Of a stretch of 64,000 bases of DNA, positions 32,901 to 40,401 are shown in pieces. A program made the position numbers and the translations under genes. Within the stretch, counting starts at the first letter, position 1, and each line of letters opens with the position of its first letter. This DNA comes from Nocardioides zhouii. Lineage in GTDB: Bacteria > Actinomycetota > Actinomycetes > Propionibacteriales > Nocardioidaceae. The notes beneath the pieces were generated by a model. That model was not told where the DNA came from and did no database searches. It was given only the letters and a program-made list of their open reading frames with translations. The stretch covers positions 1-64,000 of the forward strand of contig NZ_SDWV01000007.1 in NCBI RefSeq assembly GCF_004137345.1, in the 5' to 3' direction.

Positions 32901-33843
32901 CGACGACACCCTGGTCGGCTGCTACGAGCTGGGTGGCGGATGGATCCGCGTCGACCACGTCAAGATCGGCAAGCGGGCCTTCGTCGGCAACTCCGGCATG
33001 GCGGCTCCGGGCCGCAAGGTCCCGAAGGAGTCGCTGGTCGCCGTGCTCTCCGCCGCGCCCGCGCGGCAGGTCGCGAAGGCGGGCTCGAGCTGGGTCGGGA
33101 GTCCGCCGACCCGCCTGCGTCGTACGGCGGGTGACTCCGACGACACCCGCACCTACTCCCCGGCCACCCGCCTGAAGATCGCCCGCGGGATCGTGGAGAC
33201 GCTGCGCGTGTTCCCGCTCCTCCTGCTGCTCGTCCTCCACCTCGGCGTTGCGGTCGTCCTGCTCGCGCTGCTCGGAGCCCACCCGCTCGCAGCGGTGCTG
33301 CTCGCTGGACCGGTCCTGATCGTCGCCGGGCTCCTCGCCGCCCTGGTGACCGTGGCCGCCAAGCTGGTCCTCGTGGGCCGGCACCGCGTCGGCAACCACC
33401 CGCTCTGGTCGTCGTTCGTCTGGCGCAACGAGCTCGCCGACACCTTCACCGAGGTCCTGGCCGCACCCTGGTTCGCGGCCCCCGCGCGCGGCACGGTCGC
33501 CCTCAACGCATGGCTGCGCCTCCTGGGCGCCCGGATCGGACGAGGGGTGTGGTGCGACTCCTACTGGCTGCCCGAGACCGACCTCGTCACGCTCGACGAC
33601 GGCGCCACCGTCAACCGCGGGTGTGTCGTCCAGACCCACCTCTTCCACGACCGCGTGCTCAGCATGGACGTCGTCACCCTCAAGGCTGGTGCGACCCTGG
33701 GGCCGAACAGCGTTATCCTTCCCGCCGCGACGATTGGTCGGCACGCAACCGTGGGCCCGGTTTCTCTCGTGATGCGCGGCGAGGGCGTCCCCTCCCGCAC
33801 CTGCTGGATCGGCAACCCGATCGGCCCCTGGGAGGCACCATGA
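29932..33843 (+). CDS. Pls/PosA family single-module NRPS (predicted lysine-type polymer synthetase)
   Basis: A 1303-residue membrane enzyme. The adenylation domain (about 20-500) has FTSGSTGRPKG, NTYGPTEATV, YRSGDVV, GRADDQIKLGGRRIELGEID and TSGKVDRDALP. The carrier domain (about 510-580) has the phosphopantetheine Ser 547 in FGGGSLTAAQ. The rest (about 610-1303) is the Pls-type terminal region: three blocks of paired membrane helices alternating with hexapeptide or C-like soluble domains. Code residues read D218, A219, E222, S261, I282, G284, T306, V314, V315, Lys, close to the lysine code DAESIGSVCK. It likely makes a homo-poly(amino acid). The M1 gene overlaps its stop. The start (29932 or 29950) is uncertain. 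Confidence 0.88.
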   Translation: MPHNARVPTLLTALLASGRAPAPRTLVDIFREVVDFAPQSPAVDSGVALLTYAELAEAADRVAAELHEVGVRVGDKVGIRIPSGTTDLYVAILGILCAGAAYVPVDADDPDERARVVFEESGAVAVIGNDLRIEARTPADLPSADHVDHADHPDHAGPSIGDDAWVIFTSGSTGRPKGVAVTHRNAAAFVDAESRLFLAEEPIGPGDRVMAGLSVAFDASCEEMWLAWAHGACLVPAPRSLVRSGVDVGPWLVANSITVVSTVPTLVALWPAASLDDVRLLIMGGEACPPELAQRLQRPGREVWNTYGPTEATVVACGALLDGSDPVRIGLPLDGWDLAVVDSHGEPVAEGESGELIIGGVGLARYLDPEKDAEKYAPMPSLGWERAYRSGDVVRNDPLGLVFTGRADDQIKLGGRRIELGEIDEQLLRLPGVHQAAAAVRSTKSGNTLLVGYLTVDDSYDAVTAQELLRGRLPAALVPRLAVVASLPTRTSGKVDRDALPWPLPTVARPTVGLNETQRWVADIWADVLGADVTTPEDDFFAFGGGSLTAAQVVSRIRERYPEVVVGDVYAHPTIAALVDALSALAGSQGAANRDVRPLPLKSQVGQLLSLVPLRTLAGLRWLSWLLLGSAVAGPLLDLDGLPQAPAWVLVLTTWFFLVPPGRMTLAALLARLVLRPLTPGEHPRGGRIHLRIWLAEQIQDELAATSLAGAPWFPYYARLLGNTIGKGADLHTLPPVTGLLTVGNGAAIEPEVDLAGHWIDGDVIHVGPIAVGARSRIGARCTLSPGAVIGKDAEVAPGSLVEGTVPAGEFWAGSPAQQSRAEARGPWQGAPTGRTATAEQAWLGLYGVMAVLIAALPALAVLAGALVVLPVVRDADGLGDAVRRGIPWLPLAGFVGYSALILMICALVRLLGAGMEAGVHRVRSGTGVRIWSTLRVLDEARTWLFPLYASALTPTWLRMLGATVGPGVEASTVLLIPKFTTVGEHAFLADDTLVGCYELGGGWIRVDHVKIGKRAFVGNSGMAAPGRKVPKESLVAVLSAAPARQVAKAGSSWVGSPPTRLRRTAGDSDDTRTYSPATRLKIARGIVETLRVFPLLLLLVLHLGVAVVLLALLGAHPLAAVLLAGPVLIVAGLLAALVTVAAKLVLVGRHRVGNHPLWSSFVWRNELADTFTEVLAAPWFAAPARGTVALNAWLRLLGARIGRGVWCDSYWLPETDLVTLDDGATVNRGCVVQTHLFHDRVLSMDVVTLKAGATLGPNSVILPAATIGRHATVGPVSLVMRGEGVPSRTCWIGNPIGPWEAP

Positions 33844-35123
33844 GCGACGAGCCCTACATCCCCGACCACGGGGACGACAGCTTCGACGTCACGCACTACT
33901 CGCTGGGCCTGGCCTACAAGGTCGTCGGCAACCGCCTGGACGGAGACGCAGAGCTGGCATGCCTCGCGCGTACGGGCACCACCAGCGTCACCCTCGACCT
34001 CGCCCACCTCCGCGTCAGCAGGGTGCTGCTCGACGGCAAGCCGGTGCGCTACTCGCACCGGGGCTCACGGCTGAAGATCACCGCCGGGCTCGCGGCCGGG
34101 CAGCAGTTCGAGCTGCGCGTGAAGTACGCCGGCTCGCCGAGCACCCTCAAGGCGCGCCACCTCGACGACGCCGGCTGGGAGGAGCTGACCGACGGTGTGA
34201 TCGTCGCGGCCCAGCCGCACGGAGCTCCGACCTGGTTCCCGTGCAACGACCGCCCCAGCAACAAGGCGACGTACGCCGTCACGCTGGCCGCGCCGTCCGA
34301 CTACTACGTCGCCATGTGCGGCCGGTTGACCGACCAGCGTCGCCGCGGCTCGGTCACCGATTGGACGTGGGAAATGACCCACCCGATGGCCACCTACCTC
34401 GCGACCGTGCAGATCGGTCGCTACGAGGTGCGCGACCTGGAGCACGGCATCGTCGTGGTCGCGCCGTCCGACCTCGCGGGCGAGGGGTACGACGCGTCGT
34501 TCGGCGAGCAGCCGGAGATGATGGCCTACTTCGAGACGGTCTTCGGCGACTACCCGTTCGACGCCTACACCGTGGTGGTGACCGACGACCCGCTCGAGAT
34601 CCCGCTGGAGTCGCAGTCGCTCTCGACGTTCGGCCGCAACTTCGCCTCCGCCGACTGGGACGCGGTCCGCCTCGTCGCCCACGAGCTGGCCCACCAGTGG
34701 TTCGGCAACGCGGTGACGTTGACCGAGTGGAACGACATCTGGCTGCACGAGGGCTTCGCCTGCTACGCCGAGTGGCTGTGGTCGGAGGAGTCCGGTCGCG
34801 AGAGCGCCGCGGAGCAGGCCGAGCACCACCACGGCAAGCTCTCCGATCTCGACCAGGACCTGCTGCTCGCCGACCCCGGCCCGGCGCTGATGTTCGACGA
34901 CCGGGTCTACAAGCGCGGCGCACTCACCCTGCACGCCCTGCGCACCACCGTCGGCGACGAGCCGTTCTTCGACGTGCTGCGCCAGTGGGTCGAGCGGTTC
35001 GGTGGCGGCAACGCGACCACGGCGGACTTCGAGGCTGTCGTCGAGGAGGTCACGGGCGAGCCGCGCGCCGACCTGTTCGACTCGTGGCTCAGGGAGCTCC
35101 CGCTCCCGGCGCTCCCCAGCTGA
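33840..35123 (+). CDS. M1 family metallopeptidase
   Basis: A 427-residue zinc peptidase. HELAHQWFGN (His 281, Glu 282, His 285) and Glu 304 in LHEGF form the HExxH-18-E zinc site; a catalytic Tyr is likely in DDRVYKRGAL. The N-terminal beta domain covers about 10-190. The usual GAMEN aminopeptidase motif is replaced by PLESQSLSTFG, so exopeptidase specificity may differ. There is no signal peptide. Translation is coupled to the NRPS (ATGA at 33840-33843), suggesting a role in trimming, release or self-protection against the polymer. Confidence 0.92.
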   Translation: MSDEPYIPDHGDDSFDVTHYSLGLAYKVVGNRLDGDAELACLARTGTTSVTLDLAHLRVSRVLLDGKPVRYSHRGSRLKITAGLAAGQQFELRVKYAGSPSTLKARHLDDAGWEELTDGVIVAAQPHGAPTWFPCNDRPSNKATYAVTLAAPSDYYVAMCGRLTDQRRRGSVTDWTWEMTHPMATYLATVQIGRYEVRDLEHGIVVVAPSDLAGEGYDASFGEQPEMMAYFETVFGDYPFDAYTVVVTDDPLEIPLESQSLSTFGRNFASADWDAVRLVAHELAHQWFGNAVTLTEWNDIWLHEGFACYAEWLWSEESGRESAAEQAEHHHGKLSDLDQDLLLADPGPALMFDDRVYKRGALTLHALRTTVGDEPFFDVLRQWVERFGGGNATTADFEAVVEEVTGEPRADLFDSWLRELPLPALPS

Positions 35124-35598
35124 TCGCGGCGACGTAGCCGTCAGGGGCGTCCAGGTCGTGCCACTGCTCGTCGGCCAGCACGACCTCGATCATCGGGGTC
35201 GCCAGACCCGTGCCGCGCTGCTTGAGCACCGCTTCCTTGCGCGACCAGGCGCGCGCCCGGTCCTCGTCGGTGGCCGGGTCCTCGCCGGGAGCGAGGACGA
35301 GGCTCGCGTCCCAGCGGCGCGCCACGTCGGCGACCGACTCGACGTCGATCCCGACGGGCGCGTAGGCCAGGACGGTGACCAGATGAGCACCGGAGCGCGA
35401 CAGCGACACGTGGTGCGCGACCCCGTAGGCGCGCAGCCACGGGCGTCCGTGCCGCGATGAACCACACTGCAGACACAGGCGCCCGCTGTTCACGACGTCC
35501 GCCGTCACCCCGAGGTGGGCGGCGGCATGGAGCTCGAGCGCTCGCTTGCTGGTGGTGCCGGTGGCGTGCCAGCGGACGTCGTACGGCACCCGGGTCAT
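35089..35598 (-). CDS. 4'-phosphopantetheinyl transferase
   Basis: A 169-residue Sfp-type transferase, on the short side. The motifs are VGIDVES (magnesium Asp) and AWSRKEAVLKQRG (Trp-x-x-Lys-Glu-Ala-x-x-Lys), plus HHVSLSRSG upstream. It should load the phosphopantetheine arm on carrier proteins; the NRPS carrier next door is the obvious client. Its 3' end overlaps the M1 gene by 35 bp in convergent orientation. It follows the TPR gene by 5 bp. Confidence 0.9.
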   Translation of the reverse strand: MTRVPYDVRWHATGTTSKRALELHAAAHLGVTADVVNSGRLCLQCGSSRHGRPWLRAYGVAHHVSLSRSGAHLVTVLAYAPVGIDVESVADVARRWDASLVLAPGEDPATDEDRARAWSRKEAVLKQRGTGLATPMIEVVLADEQWHDLDAPDGYVAAISWGAPGAGAP

Positions 35599-35603
35599 GG
35601 CGC

Positions 35604-36014
35604 TCAGGCTCGGTACCCGCCGAGCAGCTCAGCCAGCCGGAGGTGCGGTTGGGCCTCGTCGCGACGACCCTGCCGCTGCAGGGACCGCCCCACCAGGAGG
35701 TGGGCGTACGGCTCGTTGGGGTCGTGCTCGAGCAGCTCGGTCGCGACCCGGATCGCCCCGTTGAGCTGGGCGGAGTGGTAGAGCGAGCGCGCCAGCAGGA
35801 GGCGTACGTCGGTGAGCTCGTGGCGTACGTCGTCGGACGCATCGGCGGCATCGAGCAGCTCGGTCAGCAGCACCGCCGCCTCGCGGTAGGCGCGCTCGTC
35901 GAAGAGCGCCTGGGCCCGCACCCAGCGGTCGTGGTCGCTGTCCCCGAGCAGCCCCGCGTGTCCGCGCAGCAACTGTTCGAATGGGATCTGGTCGAAGGGG
36001 GTGAAGTCGGTCAT
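35604..36014 (-). CDS. TPR-like hypothetical protein
   Basis: A 136-residue helical protein with repeat-like units: RWVRAQALFDERAYREAAVLLTELL, VRLLLARSLYHSAQLNGAIRVATELLEHDP and YAHLLVGRSLQRQGRRDEAQPHLRLAELLG, matching tetratricopeptide spacing. It is probably a small scaffold. It starts the minus-strand pair with the phosphopantetheinyl transferase and is divergent from the luciferase-like gene across a 154-bp control region. Confidence 0.82.
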   Translation of the reverse strand: MTDFTPFDQIPFEQLLRGHAGLLGDSDHDRWVRAQALFDERAYREAAVLLTELLDAADASDDVRHELTDVRLLLARSLYHSAQLNGAIRVATELLEHDPNEPYAHLLVGRSLQRQGRRDEAQPHLRLAELLGGYRA

Positions 36015-36090
36015 CGTCGCTCCTCTCGAGCGGGTCTCTCCTCCGAGCGTGCGCCCGGACACCGTCCCAACGCCGTAACGGTGCCCGGCG

Positions 36091-36148
36091 ATTCCGCGGA
36101 ATACTGCAGCCTCCAGCCTCGTTGGAGATAATACAAACTTCAACCACT
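36091..36148. promoter_or_regulatory. control region of the CE1758/CE1759 flavin pair
   Basis: ATTCCGCGGAAT (36091-36102) is a perfect 12-bp palindrome. GATAAT at 36127-36132 fits a -10 element for the plus strand. AACTTCAACCACT (36136-36148) closely matches the right arm of the yceI operator at 60842-60855, suggesting one regulator for both genes. The divergent TPR gene is on the other side. Confidence 0.45.
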
Positions 36149-36168
36149 GTGCATCTGGGAGGAACACC

Positions 36169-37305
36169 ATGCAGTTCGGCATCTTCAGCGTCGGCGACGT
36201 CACCGAGGACCCCACCACGGGTCGCACGGTGTCGGAGGCCGAGCGCATCGAGCTCATGACGAAGATCGCGCTGAAGTCCGAAGAGGTCGGCCTCGACGTC
36301 TTCGCGACCGGTGAGCACCACAACCCGCCCTTCGTCGTGTCGTCCCCGACCACCCACCTGGCGTACATCGCGGCGAAGACCGAGAAGCTGCTGCTCTCCA
36401 CGAGCACCACGCTGATCACCACCAACGACCCGGTGAAGATCGCCGAGGACTACGCGTTCCTCCAGCACCTGTCCGGCGGCCGCGTCGACCTGATGATGGG
36501 CCGCGGCAACACCGGCCCGGTCTACCCCTGGTTTGGCAAGGACATCCGCGACGGCATCAAGCTCGCGGTCGAGAACTACCACCTCCTCCGCAAGCTCTGG
36601 CGCGAGCCGCAGGTCAACTGGCAGGGCCAGTTCCGTACGCCGCTGCAGGGCTACACCTCGACGCCCGCGCCGCTCGACGGCACGCCGCCGTTCGTGTGGC
36701 ACGGTTCGATCCGCAGCAGCGAGATCGCCGAGCAGGCGGCCTACTACGGCGACGGCTTCTTCCACAACCACATCTTCTGGAACAAGGAGCACACCGAGGC
36801 CATGGTGAAGCTCTACCGCCGCCGCTTCGAGCACTACGGCCACGGCGCCGCGGACCAGGCGATCGTCGGACTCGGCGGGCAGGTCTTCATGGCATCGTCC
36901 GAGGCCGAGGCCAAGCGGGTCTTCCGGCCCTACTTCGACAACGCGCCGGTCTACGGCCACGGCCCGTCGCTGGAGGACTTCAGCGAGATGACGCCGCTGA
37001 CCGTCGGCACGCCCGAGCAGGTCATCGAGCGCACGCTCGGCTTCGCCGACTACGTCGGTGACTACCAGCGCCAGCTCTTCCTCGTCGACCACGCCGGCCT
37101 GCCCGAGTCGCTGGTCCTGGAGCAGGTGGAGATGCTCGGCACCGAGGTCGTGCCCGTGCTTCGCAAGGAGTTCGAGCGCCGCCGTCCGGCCCACGTGCCG
37201 AGCGACCCGCCGACCCACGCCTCGCTCGTTGCCGCCGGCCCTGACGCCCCGCACCACCTCGTCGAGCCGGCCCGCGCGCGGGCCGAGGAGCTGGCGAAGG
37301 CATGA
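36169..37305 (+). CDS. CE1758-family FMN-dependent luciferase-like monooxygenase
   Basis: A 378-residue LLM flavin enzyme. The luciferase-like barrel is shown by MQFGIFSVGDV, GLDVFATGEHHNPPFVVSSP, LSTSTTLITTNDPVKIAEDYAF (given in part), GGRVDLMMGRGNTG and FVWHGSIRSS. The pairing with a CE1759-type FMN reductase in the next, overlapping gene is the defining mark of this subfamily. It should oxidise an unknown organic substrate with reduced FMN and oxygen. GGGAGG precedes ATG 36169. The C-terminal 40 residues are Pro/Ala-rich. Confidence 0.92.
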   Translation: MQFGIFSVGDVTEDPTTGRTVSEAERIELMTKIALKSEEVGLDVFATGEHHNPPFVVSSPTTHLAYIAAKTEKLLLSTSTTLITTNDPVKIAEDYAFLQHLSGGRVDLMMGRGNTGPVYPWFGKDIRDGIKLAVENYHLLRKLWREPQVNWQGQFRTPLQGYTSTPAPLDGTPPFVWHGSIRSSEIAEQAAYYGDGFFHNHIFWNKEHTEAMVKLYRRRFEHYGHGAADQAIVGLGGQVFMASSEAEAKRVFRPYFDNAPVYGHGPSLEDFSEMTPLTVGTPEQVIERTLGFADYVGDYQRQLFLVDHAGLPESLVLEQVEMLGTEVVPVLRKEFERRRPAHVPSDPPTHASLVAAGPDAPHHLVEPARARAEELAKA

Positions 37306-37964
37306 CGCGGAACATCGTCGTGGTGACGGCGGGACTGACCGTCCCGTCGTCCACCCGGCTGCTCGCCGACCAGATCGCCGAGGCCACCTCGGCTCAGGTC
37401 ACCGCGCGCGGCGAGTCGGTCGACGTCGAGTTCGTCGAGCTGCGCGAGGTCGCGAGCGAGCTGGCGACCTTCATGACCACGGGCGGCATCCCAACCCCGC
37501 GGATCACCCGGCTGCGCGAGCAGGTCGCCGCGGCCGACGGCCTGGTCGCCGTGACGCCGGTCTTCAACGCCGCGTACAGCGGGCTGTTCAAGATGTTCTT
37601 CGACGCCCTCGACCCCGACGGCCTCACCGGTACGCCGGTGCTGATCGCCGCGACCGCCGGCACGGCCCGGCACTCGCTGGTGCTCGACCACGCGATGCGC
37701 CCGCTCTTCGCCTACCTCCGCGCGGTCGTCGTACCGACCGGGGTGTTCGCGGCCACCGAGGACTTCGGCAGCCACGGGCTCTCCGACCGGATCACCCGGG
37801 CCGCCTCCGAGCTCGCCGCGGCAGTGCTGAGCCAGGGCGACTACGGCGTCGGTGGGTTCGCTCCCGACCTCGCCGCCCGCCCCCGGCGTACGTCCGGCAC
37901 GCAGGTGGAGTCCGATGTGACGCCCTTCGGTGACCTCCTCAGGGGTCACAGCGGCACCGACTGA
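37302..37964 (+). CDS. CE1759-family FMN reductase
   Basis: A 220-residue flavodoxin-fold reductase: VVTAGLTVPSSTRLLADQI is the phosphate-binding start, VTPVFNAAYSGLFKMFFDAL the flavin region and TAGTARHSLVLDHAMRPLF the helix typical of this group. It supplies reduced FMN to the overlapping monooxygenase (ATGA at 37302-37305). Its last codons and stop fall in a 30-bp sequence repeated after the kinase gene at 39649-39678. Confidence 0.92.
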   Translation: MTRNIVVVTAGLTVPSSTRLLADQIAEATSAQVTARGESVDVEFVELREVASELATFMTTGGIPTPRITRLREQVAAADGLVAVTPVFNAAYSGLFKMFFDALDPDGLTGTPVLIAATAGTARHSLVLDHAMRPLFAYLRAVVVPTGVFAATEDFGSHGLSDRITRAASELAAAVLSQGDYGVGGFAPDLAARPRRTSGTQVESDVTPFGDLLRGHSGTD

Positions 37965-37965
37965 C
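37936..37965 (+). repeat. 30-bp direct repeat, copy 1
   Basis: This copy covers the end of the FMN reductase gene including its TGA. It is identical to 39649-39678. The sequence begins TCCTCAGGGGTCACAGC and ends CACCGACTGAC. Confidence 0.9.
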
Positions 37966-38083
37966 GCCTCCCCGGTTCCGGTAGGTACGCCCCGAATCGC
38001 GTGCCCGTCGGCCACTCCGTCGTTAGCGTTCCGCTGGAGCGCAGCCGACGAGGTCGGGCTGGGCGTGGTCAAGGGGGCGTGGG

Positions 38084-39616
38084 ATGGCGGGTCTGCCCGG
38101 CGAGGGTGCGACGTTCGGTCGGTACGACCTGAAGCGGCGGATCGGTCGCGGCGGGATGGGCGTGGTGTACGAGGCGACCCACCGCGACCTGCAGCGATCG
38201 GTGGCGCTCAAGCTGTTGTCGATGGACCTGCTGGACAACGAGGCACTGCGCAACCGCTTCATCCGCGAGGCGCAGGCACTGGCGGCCGTGGACTCGCCGA
38301 TGATCGTGCCGGTCTTCGACGCGGGTGAGCACGAGGGCTGGCTCTACATCGCCACCAAGCTGTATCCCGACGGCGACCTCGGCGACTGGATCCATGAGCA
38401 CGGCGCCCTGTCGCAGGAGGAGTCGATCTCGGTGCTGGCGCAGGTGGCCGAGGGGCTGGCCGACGCCCACGAGGCGGGATTCCTCCATCGCGACATCAAG
38501 CCGTCCAACGTCCTGCTGCAGCAGCGTCCGGGCGGCCTGCGCGCGGTGATCTGCGACTTCGGCATCGCGTTCGCCGAAGGCAGCGAGCACACCAAGACCG
38601 TGGGCGTCATCGGGACGCTGGGCTACATGGCGCCGGAGCGCCACGAAGGGTTGCCGGCCACTGCCGCCTCTGATGTGTACAGCCTGGGCTGCGTGCTCTA
38701 CGCGTGCCTGCAGGGTCGGGCGCCCTGGGTCGGCACCGACGTCAAGGTGGCGATGGGCCACCTCTACAACCCCGTGCCGCAGATCCCCGAGGGCGCTGAC
38801 GCGCTGAACCGCGTGCTGGCGCGCGCGCTCGCCAAGAGCCCCGACGATCGGTACCAGACCGCGGGGGAGTTCAGGGCCGCGCTCCTCCGCGTCGACGAAC
38901 CCGAGGAGTCGACCGTCATCGTCGACTTCGCGCCCGGGGGGAGTGCCGAGGACCTGGTGGTCGTGCCGCCCGATCTCACCTACCTGCTGCCCGCCTCGTC
39001 GTCCGGCAACGGTCCGACCGTCGACGACACTTTCGTCCCCCGGATCGAGGCGGCCGCCGCGGCGCCCGAACCCATCGACCCGCCTTCCCCTCCTCGCCCT
39101 GACGGGGATCGCCACGTGGTCGCCGAGGACACCGTCGTCCCGCTCGCCGGCGCCGTTCCGGTCGCCCCGACGGAGTCGTCGCCGGCGTCCTGGCGCGACC
39201 GGCTCGCCGGGCTCGACCGCCGGCGTACGTGGTGGGTCGCAGGAGCAGCTGCCGTGCTGGTGGGCGCGCTCGCGCTGATCCCGGTGCTGAACGGGAGCGA
39301 CGAAGCGCCGGCGAGCACTGGCCCGGACACGCTCACGCTCGAGGTCGTGGGCAACTGCACGCCGTACGAGCCGCGCTGCGACAAGGTGCGCATTCTCGCG
39401 ACGGGACTTCCGCCGAATGAGCTGGTGCTCGTGCGGACACTCGTCGACGGGGTGATCGACACGGAAGGCTGCAGCTACGAGGACGACACGGTCCTGCCCT
39501 GCTTCTCCGGGACGACGTCGAGCACCGGCCGCCTCGAGGTGGGCATCGACTGGACGTCTCCCGGCGACATCGAGGTCCAGCTCCGGGGCAAGACCGCGAG
39601 CGTCGAGGTGCCGTAG
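38084..39616 (+). CDS. transmembrane Ser/Thr protein kinase (PknB type)
   Basis: A 510-residue kinase. The catalytic domain (about 12-270) has the Gly loop IGRGGMGVVYEA, Lys in VALKLL, catalytic HRDIKPSN, metal-binding DFG and GTLGYMAPER. A Pro/Ala-rich linker (about 300-380) leads to one membrane helix (about 385-403, WWVAGAAAVLVGALALIPVL) and a 105-residue extracellular domain with Cys pairs (NCTPYEPRCD, EGCSYEDD, LPCF). No PASTA repeats are present. The gene sits alone between 30-bp direct repeats. Confidence 0.95.
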   Translation: MAGLPGEGATFGRYDLKRRIGRGGMGVVYEATHRDLQRSVALKLLSMDLLDNEALRNRFIREAQALAAVDSPMIVPVFDAGEHEGWLYIATKLYPDGDLGDWIHEHGALSQEESISVLAQVAEGLADAHEAGFLHRDIKPSNVLLQQRPGGLRAVICDFGIAFAEGSEHTKTVGVIGTLGYMAPERHEGLPATAASDVYSLGCVLYACLQGRAPWVGTDVKVAMGHLYNPVPQIPEGADALNRVLARALAKSPDDRYQTAGEFRAALLRVDEPEESTVIVDFAPGGSAEDLVVVPPDLTYLLPASSSGNGPTVDDTFVPRIEAAAAAPEPIDPPSPPRPDGDRHVVAEDTVVPLAGAVPVAPTESSPASWRDRLAGLDRRRTWWVAGAAAVLVGALALIPVLNGSDEAPASTGPDTLTLEVVGNCTPYEPRCDKVRILATGLPPNELVLVRTLVDGVIDTEGCSYEDDTVLPCFSGTTSSTGRLEVGIDWTSPGDIEVQLRGKTASVEVP

Positions 39617-39943
39617 CGACGTCCTTCACGATGAGGGGTCCTTAGGGGTCCTCAGGGGTCACAGCGGCACCGACTGACCCACGCGTGCCGTCCGGGCGCT
39701 GTCCACCCCTATCAAGGAGGTGGACTCCGAGGATCACGCGTGGTTACGTCGAAGGCGCACCACAGATCCCTGGGGAGGGAACATGCGTGACACCGTACGG
39801 AGGGACGTCGACGGCGTGATCGGGGCGGACCGGTGATCCGCGTCGGACGGGATCCTGCCTCGCGGCTGCCGCGGCCACTTCTTCCGCGACCGCGGCAGGA
39901 GTCACTAGGTTGGGTCGACAACACCGAGCCACGGGAGCCGACG
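39617..39943. other. 327-bp intergenic region
   Basis: No coding sequence is supported. It holds a short tandem array in which AGGGGTCC-like decamers occur three times (39635-39660), merging into the second 30-bp direct repeat. The remainder shows no clear promoter or hairpin. Confidence 0.6.
39649..39678 (+). repeat. 30-bp direct repeat, copy 2
   Basis: Identical to 37936-37965, placed 33 bp after the kinase stop and outside any gene. The 1.68-kb stretch between the copies holds only the kinase gene. Confidence 0.9.
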
Positions 39944-40369
39944 ATGTCGATCAACCTCAACCCCTACCTCAACTTCCCCGACGCCAAGGCGCGCGAGGCG
40001 ATGGAGTTCTACCACTCGGTCCTCGGTGGCGAGCTCAGCGTGATGACGTTCGGCGACATGGGCACCGAGGGGCCGCTGGCCGACCAGGTCATGCACGGCC
40101 AGCTCCAGGCGCCGGGCGGTCTCGTGCTGATGGGCGCAGACGCGCCGCCGGAGATGGTGCAGGTCACCTTCGGCGACAACGTCTCGGTGAGCCTGTCCGG
40201 CGGGCCCGAGGACGCCGACGAGCTGCGTGGCTGGTTCGCTGCGCTCGCCGAGGGCGGCGACGTACGCCAGCCGCTCGAGGCCGCCCCCTGGGGCGACGAG
40301 TTCGGGATGTTCGTCGACCGCTTCGGGATCAGCTGGCTCGTGAACATCGCGGGTGCGGCTGCCTCCTGA
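39944..40369 (+). CDS. VOC family protein (PhnB/glyoxalase-like)
   Basis: A 141-residue vicinal oxygen chelate protein. YLNFPDAKAREAMEFYHSVLGGEL, VMTFGDMG and DQVMHGQL at the N-terminus, and PWGDEFGMFVDRFGISWLVNI at the C-terminus, match the PhnB/3-demethylubiquinone-like group. These proteins form dimers with a metal-site cleft; many lack known activity. ATG 39944 follows GGGAG. It is followed by msrB with a 32-bp gap. Confidence 0.88.
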   Translation: MSINLNPYLNFPDAKAREAMEFYHSVLGGELSVMTFGDMGTEGPLADQVMHGQLQAPGGLVLMGADAPPEMVQVTFGDNVSVSLSGGPEDADELRGWFAALAEGGDVRQPLEAAPWGDEFGMFVDRFGISWLVNIAGAAAS

Positions 40370-40401
40370 GATCGGCTCGCTTCGGTCCGTAGGCTCGTCC
40401 C

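Noticed and set aside
29824..33744. 1306-codon minus-strand ORF opposite the NRPS
   Set aside because: Repetitive Arg/Glu/Gly content and full overlap with a gene bearing all NRPS motifs show it is a shadow.
37966..39648. Insertion sequence between the 30-bp direct repeats
   Set aside because: No transposase, integrase or terminal inverted repeats are present; only a kinase gene. It is reported as a repeat-flanked unit instead.
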